Origin: Nymphaea colorata
Lineage: Eukaryota > Streptophyta > Magnoliopsida > Nymphaeales > Nymphaeaceae
NCBI RefSeq assembly: GCF_008831285.2
Contig: NC_045139.1
Location: 27,112,308 to 27,176,307 of the forward strand
DNA length: 64,000 nucleotides
Direction of reading: 5' to 3'
Shown: in pieces, positions 25,690 through 37,242 of the stretch
Numbering within the stretch: position 1 is the first letter of the stretch
Layout of the letters: every line of letters starts with the position of its first letter
The notes under the pieces: model-generated
Database searches by the model: none
Told to the model about the DNA's origin: nothing
Seen by the model: only the letters and a program-made list of their open reading frames with translations
Program-made: the position numbers and the translations under genes

Positions 25690-26470
25690 ATGGGGGATGG
25701 TTCAGAGATTATTAACTTTGTAATTTTGACACTGAAATTCAATTTCTATGTAATTAGATAAGACCATTTTTTTCACATATTTAAGAAGGCCTACTACCTT
25801 TATACGTTATATGAGAATGTTGGATGTGTGTGTGTGTATGAGAGAGAGAGAGAGAGAGAGAGAGTAGTTAACGTTGGTCACTTTATTGTACTTTGTTGTA
25901 TAATTTTTGCAGGATCCAAGTGAAGACAATTGTATAAACTACTCAATTGCTGATCATTTCAAACATGGGATGAACACTAAGAAATCCAATACAATATTAA
26001 AGAATGCAGCACCAACTATCCAACAAACACTTCAACAATGTGAAAACAAGGTGATGAGTGTCCAAGGCAATATGTCCTCATGACACAAAGCTGGAAGTTC
26101 AATATTCTTCCTCTTGTGAATGTCACCTTATATCAGGGTGGAGTCTGAAATATCAATTTTTAAAATCTTTATATAAGACAAGTGAAATTTTTAAAATTCA
26201 CATGTAAGTTCTTTTACAACTTTTTTTTTTTTGAGAGTGGGCGGGGGGGGGGGGGGGGGGGGCAAGGCCCTAGGCAGGCCTCGCTTGGCTCTGCCTCTAG
26301 TTCTGTGTTAGTCAATTTGTAGCAGAAAAACATGGGCACATGGGTATTCCTCCAAATGACAAGCTACTATGGGATCAGAGGACAATGATCAGATATGTTT
26401 AATTATTTAGTCTTATTAAATACAAGGTCATTCGAAGACGGTCAACTTTGTAGTTTCAAGCATTGAAACA
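25690..26470 (+). pseudogene. Copy C: exon remnant, left inner arm of palindrome 1
   Basis: Contains GTTGGTCACTTTATTGTACT, TTTGCAGGATCCAAGTG and TTTCAAACATGGGATGAAC, which correspond to the exon start of copies F and G, and CCAACAAACACTTCAACAAT, which corresponds to the end of that exon. Frames are broken. Its mirror image is 26475-27060. A (TG)n(AG)n microsatellite lies at about 25825-25864. Confidence 0.7.
26134..26300. mobile_element. hAT-like MITE with poly-G run, empty site in mirror copy
   Basis: Begins CAGGGTGGAGTCTG and ends GGCTCTGCCTCTAG; a 20-bp poly-G tract lies at 26243-26262. The mirror copy near 26640 reads straight from GTCACCTTATAT to GTCAGTCAATG without it. Confidence 0.7.
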
Positions 26471-26474
26471 AATA

Positions 26475-26868
26475 AATTATATATTTTGGCTACTTCTCTC
26501 GATCTGCATGACCTTATAGTTAACAAGACCAGAAATTATATAATTGAAGATATCTAAACATTGTTTTCTAATGCCATGGTAGCTTGTCATCTGGAGGAAT
26601 ACCCATTGTGTTTTTCTGCCATACATTGACTGACATAGAGGCATATAAGGTGACATTCATGGAGAAAGATCACAAGGAGAAGAATATTGATGTTGCAGTT
26701 GTGTCATGAAGATACATCTATCTAGGATCCCCATCACATTGCTTTCACATTGTTGAAGTACCACGTTTGAAATCATCAGCAATAGATAGTAAATACAATC
26801 GTCTTTATTGTGATCCTGCAAACATGACAGAAGAAAGTAAAATGAGTGACCAATATTAACCACATAAA

Positions 26869-26911
<43 letters not shown>

Positions 26912-27985
26912 ATCCATCATTCTCATACAACATATATAGGTAGCGGGCCTTCTTAAATATATATGGAAAATGGTCATCCCTGATTACTTGCAAATCATAT
27001 ATCAATGTCAAAATTACAACAGTAAATAACCTTTAAAGTTTAAACCATACATGAGGAGGTTGGGGCAACAACAAGATAGGGGCAACTAGGTCTCATCTCT
27101 ATGTTGCAAGTGGAAAGGAGGAGGAGGAAGGTACCAATTTATAAGTTGAAGCACAACAGTGGCGTCACTTCAAAGTACCAAAAACAATCCTGGAACTTGG
27201 GGGAAGGGTGAAGGCTTCGGTCTTCACTCACTGGACAGTGGGATTAACCTCCAGATCACCCAAAATATAATAATCCTTAAACTAAAAAAGTACCCTAGCT
27301 GGATGAGGGAGAGATCTAGCGTGAAAGGAATGTTTATGTTTCGGTGTTTGCATGTAGACATGAATAGATTAACAAGCATGCAGGTTTTGCATGACCAACT
27401 AATTTAAAAAAAGAAACTAAGAATGACTTCAGACATTATTATATTGAAAACAGCTTTTCTAATGAAAGCGGCTGAAAGCTCAATAAATGTCAAAATCGAT
27501 GTTAGAATGATTGTGAATCGGCTTAACCTTAATATATATTTTTAAATTAAAAAAAAATAAAAACATGAGAAAATGTGGAAGAGAAAACAATGTACATGTT
27601 TCCGCGCCTTAAAGAAAACCAAAAAATATTAAGAAAATTTGTATTACCTCTCTACGGTTTCCTAATTAGTTTTTTATTTTTAATGTATTTTCTCTAAACT
27701 AAACTCCTAAAAATATATCTCACTTAGTTCTTCCAGCTTGAGTTTAGACCCTGGACCATTTAATTTCCTTTAATGATCAAAATCACGAATTTACATGATT
27801 TTAGAGTTCCTCCCTTCATTCTTTATGTGCAGCCATTTACAGATGTTCTGCAGTTTATGAAAAAAGAAGGGTAAAATTTCATGACACTGGAAATTATCCT
27901 CTAATTTTTTGTGCCCAAATTAGCCAGTGAGAGATATTAAGCAATAAATAAAAACGACTCTATATAATACTAATTTCCTTTCAAA
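26475..27985 (-). pseudogene. Copies D/E: right arm of palindrome 1
   Basis: 26475-27060 mirrors copy C: the reverse complement gives CAAGCTACCATGG, ATTGGTCACTCATTTTACTT and TTTGCAGGATCACAATAAAG. 27340-27985 mirrors copy B, with the same upstream words in reverse order. The exon begins with the same NxGHSxYxxL-like peptide as F/G but is frame-broken. CT tracts at 26870-26911 are the complement of the AG tract in copy C. The arm keeps the pre-insertion state of two transposons found in the left arm. Confidence 0.7.
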
Positions 27986-28092
27986 CCTGCTGTTTGAATT
28001 TAATATAAAAAAAAAAGTTTTTTTTGTGGGTTCATGTGGGCAGTTGCCCAGCCCACACCTACCCCTGGCCCTGCATCTAGAGCTCCTTCATG

Positions 28093-28093
<1 letters not shown>

Positions 28094-28127
<34 letters not shown>
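28094..28127. repeat. (TA)n microsatellite
   Basis: About 17 TA units beside MITE-like sequence (GCAGTTGCCCAGCCCACACC at about 28040), probably another member of the GGCGGAGCC group. Confidence 0.95.
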
Positions 28128-28131
<4 letters not shown>

Positions 28132-28270
28132 AGGATCGGCTCCTACTTTACTATTATATTATGTTTGGAAACTTCAACACCTGAAATAGCACAAGATCAA
28201 GAAACCCCAACTCCCCAGAAGACATCATCATAAATAAAAAAAGAAAGAAGGAGGTGGGGAATGATAAAAC

Positions 28271-28408
28271 CTGGTCGCCGAGAGGAGAGTTGTGCAGGAG
28301 GAAGCGGTGGAGGTCGAGCTTGACAGCGGCGTGGGCCAGATTCTCAGTGTTGAAGTTGGCAGCAAAGAGAGGGAGAGCACAAATGCTTGAGGTTAGGGTA
28401 TCTGCCAC
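28271..28408 (-). pseudogene. Orphan exon-like fragment, unrecognised
   Basis: On the minus strand a GC-richer 46-codon stretch reads VADTLTSSICALPLFAANF and then NTENLAHAAVKLDLHRFLLH, and ends at a good splice donor (GACCAG then GTTTTATC). There is no ATG in frame: the codon at 28408 is GTG, and a stop lies about 60 bp further upstream. Codon-like composition and the clean donor suggest a captured or truncated host exon. I do not recognise the protein and see no neighbouring exons. Confidence 0.4.
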
Positions 28409-28459
28409 GGAGACTAATGGGAACCAGATCCTTAATGGTGTTGATGCAGTTTAATACCC

Positions 28460-29579
28460 TTCCTTCTGCCTAGTGTCGAGTGTGAGGTGGAAGTAGGGTA
28501 TTTGGGTGATTTTTAAAAAAAAACTATTTTTTTTTATCTTTTAACTTTGTCATTACTTTTTGTTTTGTCTTTACAAAATGATTCTTTTTTTCACTGATCG
28601 GAGGTATTTTGGCCATTGCCTGCTTGCGTGCTTTGTTGCACAATTTTTTTTTATGCATCAAAAGGTGCATGGAACCATCTTTTTAGGCTACCTTTCCTTC
28701 TCTTTTTAAAGTAGGATGTTTGACCGAATAAATAAGAGATCGAGTTGTGTGTACAAAGGTGTGAACACAACAAATATATCGTTCACAAAAACAGAAAGGG
28801 TTCGGGTATTTTAAAAAAAAGGTATAAAATATATTTTTTAATCTTTTAACGTTTTCGGAGTCTTATTTTCACCCTTGGAAAAAAGCCTCTATTTTTTACT
28901 TTACACACTTCTAAAATGCATAGTGGTGCACCAGTTTCGAGTAGGAGTAAGAAGGGGCGAAGAGGTTGCTCTGGAACACTTGGATGAACTACCTACTCGA
29001 GACCTTAAAAAAAAAGTGTGAACTAACAAAAAAGTGTCTCTAAAGTGTGAACTAACAAACTCTTAAAAAAGTGTACAAAATTCATTAAGTAAACTAATTG
29101 CAATTGTCTCCTTTCAAACTTCGAAATAACAAAAAATGATGCATGCAATTTGCCGATATAAAATTCCAACAAATCGTATTTGATTTGACAAATAGGTGGG
29201 CTCAAGTTCTTGGACATTTTTCAAAATGAATTTGATCTTGCATGTTGACTACGACCCTTGAGGCGGACATTACGTCCTTAATTTCTTTTCTTTGGCTTTT
29301 TTTGGTCCTTTGTCTCAAGGCTTTGCCCTCTTTCTCATGTCGTGAATTTTTCTAGGTTTTATATATGGTAAAAAACATAAGAGATGATGAAAAATCTCTA
29401 GAAAGGTACAATTATACATATGTAGGTCCTCATGATATTCGATATTTTCTCTAGAAAAAAATTGAAAGTTAAGCAATTAATAGATACAAATTTAAAAACA
29501 CAAAGCATGAGAAATATATCAAAAAATTGAGGAAAAAATTTCCTTACCAACTTTTTTATGTTTTCTCTTATCTGGAGAA
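28460..29579. other. AT-rich spacer, no gene seen
   Basis: Only short open frames and A/T runs on both strands; no recognised motif. Confidence 0.6.
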
Positions 29580-31323
29580 AGCATGAACGAACTACTTGCA
29601 ATAGATTATGAAGACATACAAAAAGTATGAATGAGCAAAGCAAAAAGGGTGTGAACCATCAAACACATTTGAACTTTGTCTCCCCAACTATAAATACATG
29701 TGAGAGACATTTGATTATCTATACGCCTTGTTACTTTGGTGTCATTTTACGAGCTCTTCTATACTCTATATGAGCTTGTGTAGGCACTTGCCTACACACA
29801 CACAGAAATTGTTTATTTAAATATTAGTGCCTTATAGACGTATACTTATCTACGTATTGTACCCCTCAGCTATTTTATTATGCCTATGGAGGGCTAAATA
29901 TTATTACTTTTAATTAGAATCCTTCGACTAAAAATTTCTAGCTCTATCACTGTGATACTTATTCTATTCCCTATTTGATAAGTTCATGATTGTGCATGCA
30001 TAGCTTAGTACATAGCACCTCCTTTCTTTAATTTTCAGTGTTTTAGGTAAGTAAACATTTTGGTAGTTATTTTCCTTCAGATACTTGCATTAATTTAAAT
30101 AATATAGTGTAACTAAATTTAAAAAATATGACAAATACATTTTACAGAACGCTATATTGTTGATTTTTTTTATTTACTGCCAATGCCAATCGGTGATATG
30201 CAACCACTCCTCGATCTGGAGATGGATAGCTTCAAATGCAAGAAGTTTGAGACGAACAGTTTCAAACAGCTGGTTCGAGATGAAGTTAGTATCATGTAAA
30301 GTTTGTTTCATTTATATTTCTTAATGTCTCTCAGTGGTTTGGGCACAAAAATTAGAGATACTGATCACAGTCATTAACTTTTACCCTTCTTTTTTCATCT
30401 CTTCAGATTGTTTTAGAATTGGATGTATCACAGATATCTAATCGCCATGTCTGTAGATGGCAGCACATAAATAATGAAGGGAGGAAGCCTAAAATCATGT
30501 CAATTCATGACTTTGGTAATTAAATGAAATTAAGTGGTCCAGGGGCTAAACTCAGGTTAGAAGAATCAAGTGACGTATATTTTGGGAGTCTAATTATAAA
30601 AAAAAAATTAAAAAATATAAAAATAGCCATCACGAAACCCGTAAGAGGTAATACGATTTTCTTAATTTTTTCACTAATGATAGATCGTATTTCCTTTTTT
30701 CTATTATTTTAGTCTCTTTTTTTTCACTAAAGTGCAAAAACTTGTACATTGTTCTTTTACTTCTTTTTCTCGTATTTTTAATTATTATTTGATTGATGTT
30801 GGTCACTCATTGTACTTTGTTCTATTATGTTTGCAAGATCACAATGGAGACTCTTGTAGTTATCACCCTATTGTTGATCATTGCAAACATGGGATCAGCG
30901 GTAAGTCTAATACAACATTGCGATAAACTCCCCACCAGTGTTACTATGCCAGATTTGCTAAAAGCGATGGCCAGGGATACTTATAAGCCCTACATGATGG
31001 CTAAGGCTAGTATCTTGCTGGTTTCAATTATAAATATGTGAACCATCTTGTCATGGTGCCAACTCGATCGCCTATTTGGAAGCTGTTTTTTTTAAAAAAA
31101 AAAAAAATATTGGCAGTGGCTCCCAATTTAACTTTGGTTTTCTCCATCAAAATATTCAGGAATGAAATATCTCTCCCCCTCCGAGGAATGTAATCATCAA
31201 GCTTCTTCCTTTCTCCTCACCAGACATAAGAAGTATTTTGCATGTACCTTCTGATGTAGCACTAGCTATTCAATGAATAATACTTCAACAATGTGCGTCG
31301 CCACCAATTGAATCAGTGGTGGA
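29580..31323 (+). repeat. Copy F: left arm of palindrome 2
   Basis: Contains the full upstream region shared with copies A, B and E, followed by the exon copy at 30793-31320. Its mirror image is 31432-32044 plus 37367-37700. AAAAAGGGTGTGAACCATCA at about 29643 and its mirror near 37625 mark the outer homology. Confidence 0.85.
30844..31041 (+). pseudogene. Signal-peptide exon of RHG gene, frame-broken copy
   Basis: ATG at 30844 opens METLVVITLLLIIANMGSA, a hydrophobic secretory signal, followed by a segment close to the mirror-image gene at 31363-31893. Loss of bases around 30990 replaces the GRCPSGFNYL region and gives a stop at 31039-31041. The RHGA-equivalent codons (CTTGTCATGGTGCCAACTCG) survive out of frame. 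It is a non-functional paralogue of the minus-strand copy. Confidence 0.7.
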
Positions 31324-31431
31324 GTCAAAATTCTTTACTAAAGGGCATTGTTAATTTAAATTTCAAACATTGAAGGGCACGATTAAATTAATAGTACCCC
31401 TTAGTAAAGAAATTCCTGACTCAGCCACCAC
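31324..31431. mobile_element. MITE-like insertion at the axis of palindrome 2
   Basis: CAGTGGTGGAGTCAAAATTC on the left and the complement of GAAATTCCTGACTCAGCCAC on the right form inverted ends of the GGCGGAGCCAGGAATT type. The ~50-bp centre is the turning point of the two arms. The 3' ends of both gene copies read into it. Confidence 0.55.
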
Positions 31432-31893
31432 TTCAATTGGTGGTGACTCACATTTTTGAAGCTTTTGTTGAATAGCTAGTGTTGCATCATAAGTGGCATG
31501 TGAAATACCTCTTATGTTCGATGAGGAAAAGTGAAGAAACTTAGTTACACTCCTCGGGAGGAGAGAGATAGTATGTTCTTGAATATTTTTCTCTAGAAAT
31601 TCTAAGTTAACTTGGGTGCCAACTTCTTTTTCAAAAAAATACAAGTTCCCTTCCAAATGAGTGATTGAGTGGGCACCATGACGAGAGCCCACACATAGAT
31701 AATTGAAACCTGAAGGACACCGGCCTTCAGCAAGAGCTATCATGTAGGGCTCGTAAGTATGTTTGACCATCGATTTCAGTGAATCTGGCATGGTAACATG
31801 GATGAGGAGTTTATCCCAACGTTGTATCGGACTTAGTGCTGATCCCATGTTTGCAATGATGAGCAATAGGATTGTAAATGCAAGCATATTCAT
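31363..31893 (-). CDS. Putative secreted histidine-phosphatase-like N-terminal fragment
   Basis: A 176-codon frame starting at 31893 opens MNMLAFTILLLIIANMGSA, a typical cleavable signal peptide. I chose this Met because an in-frame Met further upstream (31941) would place about 16 extra residues before the hydrophobic core. Near residues 65-75 it has CVGSRHGAHSIT, resembling the RHGxRxPT motif of plant multiple inositol polyphosphate phosphatases (LVARHGTRxPT), but with His in place of the second Arg. The remaining ~100 residues match no phosphatase feature I recognise, and the last ~20 come from the MITE at the palindrome axis. The catalytic HAE/HD part is absent. Upstream sequence is conserved among copies A, B, E and F. 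It is probably a truncated pseudogene or first exon; the family call is tentative. Confidence 0.4.
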   Translation of the reverse strand: MNMLAFTILLLIIANMGSALSPIQRWDKLLIHVTMPDSLKSMVKHTYEPYMIALAEGRCPSGFNYLCVGSRHGAHSITHLEGNLYFFEKEVGTQVNLEFLEKNIQEHTISLLPRSVTKFLHFSSSNIRGISHATYDATLAIQQKLQKCESPPIEVVAESGISLLRGTINLIVPFNV

Positions 31894-32044
31894 TGTGATC
31901 CTACAAAAATAATAGAACAAAGTAAAATGAGTGACCAACATTAATCAACTAATAATTAAAAAATTATGAGAAAAAAGGTAAAAAACAATGTACAAGTTTT
32001 TGCACTTTAAGGAAAATAAAAAAAATACCACAATAATAAAAAAA
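31432..32044 (-). repeat. Copy G: right arm of palindrome 2, proximal part
   Basis: Mirror of copy F from the gene fragment back through its start and proximal upstream region. The arm is interrupted at 32045 by the LINE and resumes at 37367, where the reverse complement continues as CTTAATATTTTCCACTAAT. Confidence 0.85.
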
Positions 32045-32228
32045 AAGCACATACGATCCACAACAACCCTGCGGGGAAAAGGCCCCCTAACCTTTTATTC
32101 CAGCAGCAAAATATATATATACAACAAAAATTGGCAACCATTCTATCGTGAGGGCTAGAACGAGCCACGAAGAGAAACAAACCAAGAGGACACCAAAAGC
32201 TGGAGGGACCAGATTTACATTGTTTGGG

Positions 32229-32663
32229 TTAGAAGAGACAAAACATCATGAGCAGGTTGTTGTTGTAGAATTTGCACTCTATGAAAGAAGTTGTCATAGT
32301 TGCTTTGCCATCTCTGAAAGGGGCTACATTCTTCAAACGTGGCCCGAAGTCTTTAAGCCAAGGCCCGTTGTAAGAAATAAACAATATATTCTGAAACCTC
32401 TCCAAACCACAAACCCTTAAGAGCTGATGGAGGATAGTGTCTTCAGGTAAGTCATTGTTGTCCTCCCACCACTCTACTCCTTGGTCAAGCTGCAGTCCAC
32501 TCGAGTCTTTAAACAAAAAGGCGACCAGCTTTCTACTATTAGAAGCTACAAAGGCAAATTGCAGACAAGCTTGACCCGTCAATATAAAGGGACACTTGTC
32601 AGGAACAATCCCCATAGTCAGCCAAACTTGTAGGTCTTTCCTGTCATGTACAGAATTCCTCAT
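32229..32663 (-). other. 144-codon open frame in LINE 3' region
   Basis: Lies between the zf-RVT tail and the LINE 3' end and is inside the 14-bp target duplication, so it belongs to the inserted element. It contains WLTMGIVPDKCPFILTG and WLKDFGPRLKNVAPFRDGK. I do not recognise it. It may be the 3' extension of ORF2 or noncoding sequence that happens to be open. Confidence 0.35.
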
Positions 32664-32699
32664 GGTAATATAGAAGCCATCAACACAAACCTGCCAGAA

Positions 32700-35634
32700 G
32701 GCATGAGAGTCTTATTGAGGAGATAAGGTTACTTCATTATGGATTGTCGAATTGTGTCTACACCATATTCTCTATAGTATGATGTGAAAACAGCTTTTCC
32801 AGCACTTCATAAGCCAACCTCTTTTGAAACTATAAGAAAACCAATGTTTTAACTCTATGACAATGATGCGTTGTGAGAAGAGATTTCTCTTGAATTTAGA
32901 AGCAACTAACTCCCAAATTTTTGAAGAATGCAAACAATAAAAAAGAATGTGGTGAGCAGACTCTTCATCTTTGAGGCAAAGAACACATATGTTGGCTAAA
33001 GAAATGTCAGTTTTCTTTTGTCTATCGAAGGTAGGGAGACGATCACTGCATATGCGCAGCGTGATGCAACCAATGCAAGCTTTGTTCCAATCGTCAAGAT
33101 GCTTTAACCCCACACCCCCTCCAACACCGAGCGGCAGAGAGTCTTCCAGGCAACCAACTGCACACATTTCCTGGCTTCTAGGCTGCCTCAAAAGAAGTTA
33201 GCTATAGTAGCTTCAAGTTTATGTTGAATAGACTTAGGGAGCATAAAGAAAGAACACCAGTAGCCAATGAGGCTTAAGAGGACATACCTTATCAAACAAA
33301 GACGTCTTGCATAAGATAGGAGCTTAGAAGACCAAAGGGAAAGCTTTTTTTCCACCCTCAAAACTAGAGAGTCAGATAAGCTATCATGAATATTACCTGC
33401 AAAGAGGGAAACACCCAAATAAGGAAGAGGTAGTGAACCTTGCAGTCAGTCTGAACTGTTGATGAATGAGAGAGGAACTCTTTGTTCCCCCCAAAAAAAT
33501 AGCATGAGATTTATGTGGGTTAACACATGACCTAAAAGAGATCTTAAGGGCCTCAACAGTTTTGCATAATCTCATTATAAGAGTGATGGTCACCTCTAGA
33601 AAAAATGATAAGGCCATCAACAAATGTGAGAAGAGAAGGGCAAGCCCCAACCCGAGGGATATAGGGAGGGGTCAAGGATTCATTCCAATGTCTGTACTCT
33701 AAATTTCTAGAGGGCTCTTCCATAACAACAAGGAATAGATATGGAAACATGGGGTCCCCATGCCTCTCTGCGCATAGGGTGAAAATCTCCTGGAATCCCA
33801 TCAATGAGAACAACAAAAAGAAGCAAAAGAAACACATGTCATAACTCTGTCAACCCAACCCATGCTGAAACCCAAGTCGATAAGAGCATTCTTAAAAAAG
33901 GCCCAGCGAATTACTCTGACGCAGGCCTTCAAGCGAGTGAATACATTCATGAGCAACAACAATATTCTCTGTGATTGATCGCCCTGGAAGGAATGCACCT
34001 TGGTCCTTGTTGATGACTTTCTGCAAGCATCTTTTCATGCAATAGGAAAAGAATTTAGATATAATCTTATACAATACGTTGCATAAAGCAATAGGTCGGA
34101 AATCATCAACTCTGCAAAGACCCTCCTTTTTGGGATGAAGGGAATATAGTTACGATTAATTTTCTTAACCAATTTCCCGGTGCATAAGAAGCTATTAATA
34201 ACCTGCACTAAATCATAGCCAACAATGCTCCAATGGTGCTGATAGAAGGAAGTTAGGAAGCCATCTGAACCTGATGCACTATTCCCATCCATGGAAAAAA
34301 CCACATGCTTCACCTCGTCAAGAGTGGCCAAGAGAAGCAAGGTGGCATTATCCTCTACCAACAGTCGAGAGCCATTAGCCTTGTTATTCAGACAACAGCC
34401 TGAGCCCTCCTCGGAACGAAGAACCTGATAGAAAAAATCATCACAGATAGTTCTAATGTGATTCACATCGTTGATTCTAGTCCTTGCATGCTCCAAGGCA
34501 GATAAGGAATTCTTCGTTCTATGACCTTTGACTATTGCTTGATAGTAAGCCGTATTACGATTGCCCTCAGCCATCCACCTGACACGAGCTCTTTGCCTCC
34601 ATATCTTCATCTTCAAGGGAGGCTTGCAATTCCTTTCTGATTAGAATCTCATGATTTTTGTCACTAACAGTAGAAGCCAAATCAAGAGATTGGATTTTGT
34701 CAAGTTCATCCTTAAGGGTTTGATACAGAGTGAAATGTTACCCACACAATTCCTAGCCCAACTAAAGAAATTAGATCGAGTGTATTCCAGTTTCTTAATC
34801 ACCCTCATAAGGGGGCAGCCAAAAACTCTTGAACTCCAAGCCTCTTGTACAGGGTAATTGCACTGTGGTCTTCTGGCCTAGAAATGGAAATATTTGAACT
34901 GAACAAAACGTTTATGAGGGTTTGAAGTGAACCATGTAGACACTTTAAGAGCAGAGTGGTCAGAAGTTGATCTAGGAAGAATCCACATATCAGTAGAACT
35001 GCTCCATTGAGTCTTCCAAACATTATTAATAAAAGACCAGTCTAACCTGCACAAAATTTCACTCGCACCTTGTCTGTTGTTGCTCCAAGTGAACATACGA
35101 TTAGGGTCAGACAGTGGAAACAAATGGTAGTTCGAAGCAAACCTATTAAAGGAAGAGCATGAGTTAAGATTAGGTTGGCGGCCGGTTTTGTCTGATATAT
35201 TCAGCATAGCATTGAAATCTTCAACTAATAAAATCGGGCTTTGGAAATCAAACAAAATGTTCTGCAGATACATGAGTGTCCAAACTCTTTCAGCTTAACG
35301 CAGAGGAAGATAAATACCCTAGCTAGAAACTTGACATAAGATTGTTTATCAGTGACCCCCAGAAGAATCGAATACCTATGCATATTAAAGACCAACACAG
35401 ATAATTTTTGTGGTTTCCATCCACAGAGGATACGAACCACACCATCGCACATATCAGCATTGGACATGGTAGCAATGAGCCAAGCAAACCAGAGTTAATG
35501 TGGAGCCAATCAACATGAATAAGGTTGTCAAAAATAAAAAAGCTATCAATGGCATCATGTTATACATTGAGAAGCAAGTCATGCCTAGCAGAATATCTAG
35601 CAAGACAACAAATATTCCATGCTAAACACTTCAT
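32700..35634 (-). pseudogene. LINE ORF2 (endonuclease-RT), degenerate
   Basis: Starts near 35634 with MKCLAWNICCLARYSAR, an EEP-endonuclease start. Endonuclease motifs follow: DFNAM near 35215, and the SDH box near 34950. The RT region has WMAEGNRNT (about 34565), SGSDGF (about 34260), FIPK (about 34130), QGAFLPGRSI (about 33980), RHGDPMFPYLF (about 33750) and the position of the usual FADD box as TFVDGLIIF (about 33615). The last lacks the second catalytic Asp. A zf-RVT region (CVLCLKDEESAHHILFYC) lies near 32960. Several frameshifts divide these blocks. The element is dead in both frame and active site. Confidence 0.88.
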
Positions 35635-35719
35635 TGAAGGGGAAGAGAAACAATACCTGGTCAGAAGCATTACCTTCACCGACACTAGTAGGAAGGTCAA
35701 TGGTCTAGGATGGTGAGGA

Positions 35720-37242
35720 GGTGTCCAAAGGGGCCTCTACCCTGCAATGGCTCACACGTTTGTGCTTTTCTACTGGCCCTGCTGGTTCCGGATCGGCAAA
35801 ACTGTGATTCACAGTATCCTGTGCAAATTTCCTATGACTAAACAATCTGATGCCCCTTCCACGGCTATGAGTGATACCCCCTGTGGAGAACAAAACTTTA
35901 AAATTACTGGCTAGTGGATCAACATTATGAACATCCTCTTGGACATCACGGGGAGCTTTAGCTAGGGGCTGAGATCTGTGCTTAGAGGACGATTTGAATG
36001 AAAAACTAGGAGTATGTCAGTAGGCAAACTTTCGATCCGATAGAAGGGGTTAACCATGTTGGTCTGGTTCTCTGTCGCATCCCTGATGATATCTTTGCCT
36101 TTTGCTGTCCTTATGGTAATGACATTTCTAGATTCATGGTGGGAGTGATTCACACGAACTTTATCAGTTTGATCCTCAAGAGGCTTGACGTCGTTGGTGG
36201 TTATAGGACTCCTCGTTGGTTTCTCATGAGTATCATCTAACTCCATTAGAGCAGACAATTGATTCTTGGATGTAGGTAAACCCTTTTATCCTTCCACTGT
36301 AGGTTCTTTGCTGAAACTAGATGCCTTCGTAGAGTCTTTGCCTTTTGCCACCTCATGTTGATAAGTCCCTTGTCCATGGGATTCACGCTTGGGGCATTTA
36401 TCGGGTGGGTGAGAGTTAACACCGCAGTTCCTGCAAAACCGTAATCTCTCCTCATACACTAAAGGTTGGGTGAGGGTGTGGTTATCCTTTAGCACAAACT
36501 GAAATTCAAGGGGAAGTGAGCACTCAGAGGAAGTTCAACTCTGATTCTAGCAAAATCCCATCGATTAATGTCTCTGGTTTTAGTATCTGTTTCCAAAAAG
36601 TTCACCCTGAAGACCCTTGGCTATGTTGTTAAAGATCTGCGCAGTCCACATATTCAGAGGCAAATGTGGGAGGCGAATCCATAGTGGGGCAGAGAGCGCA
36701 GGTGGCATGGTGAGAGGTTGCCCTGGCTGCCAACGGCAAGTAACTAGAGTCCTACCCCCCAACCCTCCAAGCTGGCTTCTGAAGAATGCATTGTAGTTGT
36801 TGTTCATCCTCAACCCGAATAAGAAATGTGCCACCAGCGAGAATGGTGAACTTCGGGTAGGCTTTCCCTACCCATTACGTGGTGAGTTCCAGAAACACAA
36901 AGGAGAAATTGCTACACCCATTAGAGGAAGAGCCTTGCAACCTAGCCAAAGCTGCCCATTGGAATGGGCGGTTCATCTCTTCATAAGCTTCTTTAGGAAT
37001 GAAGATTTTAAATCTGCCATCCTGAATCTCCACCTCCAGAAGGTGCTCTGGTTGACTGCCAGCAAAAGTCCCTCTAGTAACCAATGAAGCCCATGATCTT
37101 CACCACACCCCTGTTCCATTTGAATACCAAGGGAAGACGGTGTGGGGGAGCCTCAAACTGGTAGTTCCCCTTTATTTGGAAGAGAAGATTCTGATCCTTG
37201 TAGAGGGGGGAAGTCCTCTTCGGATGCCATAGGCATCTCCAT
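35720..37242 (-). pseudogene. LINE ORF1 (DUF4283, CCHC knuckle), degenerate
   Basis: Begins at about 37242 with MEMPMASEEDFPPLQG, a usual start of plant LINE ORF1. A DUF4283-like region follows; 36580-36834 contains PLWIRLPHLPLNMWT, typical of its end. A CCHC zinc knuckle (CRNCGVNSHPPDKC) lies at about 36420. Successive parts are in different frames, so it is no longer one protein. The product would be an RNA-binding protein of the retrotransposition particle. Confidence 0.85.

Noticed and set aside
28154-28408. 84-residue protein starting at 28408
   Set aside because: The start codon is GTG in an exon-like fragment and the part beyond 28271 is intronic; kept only as an exon fragment.
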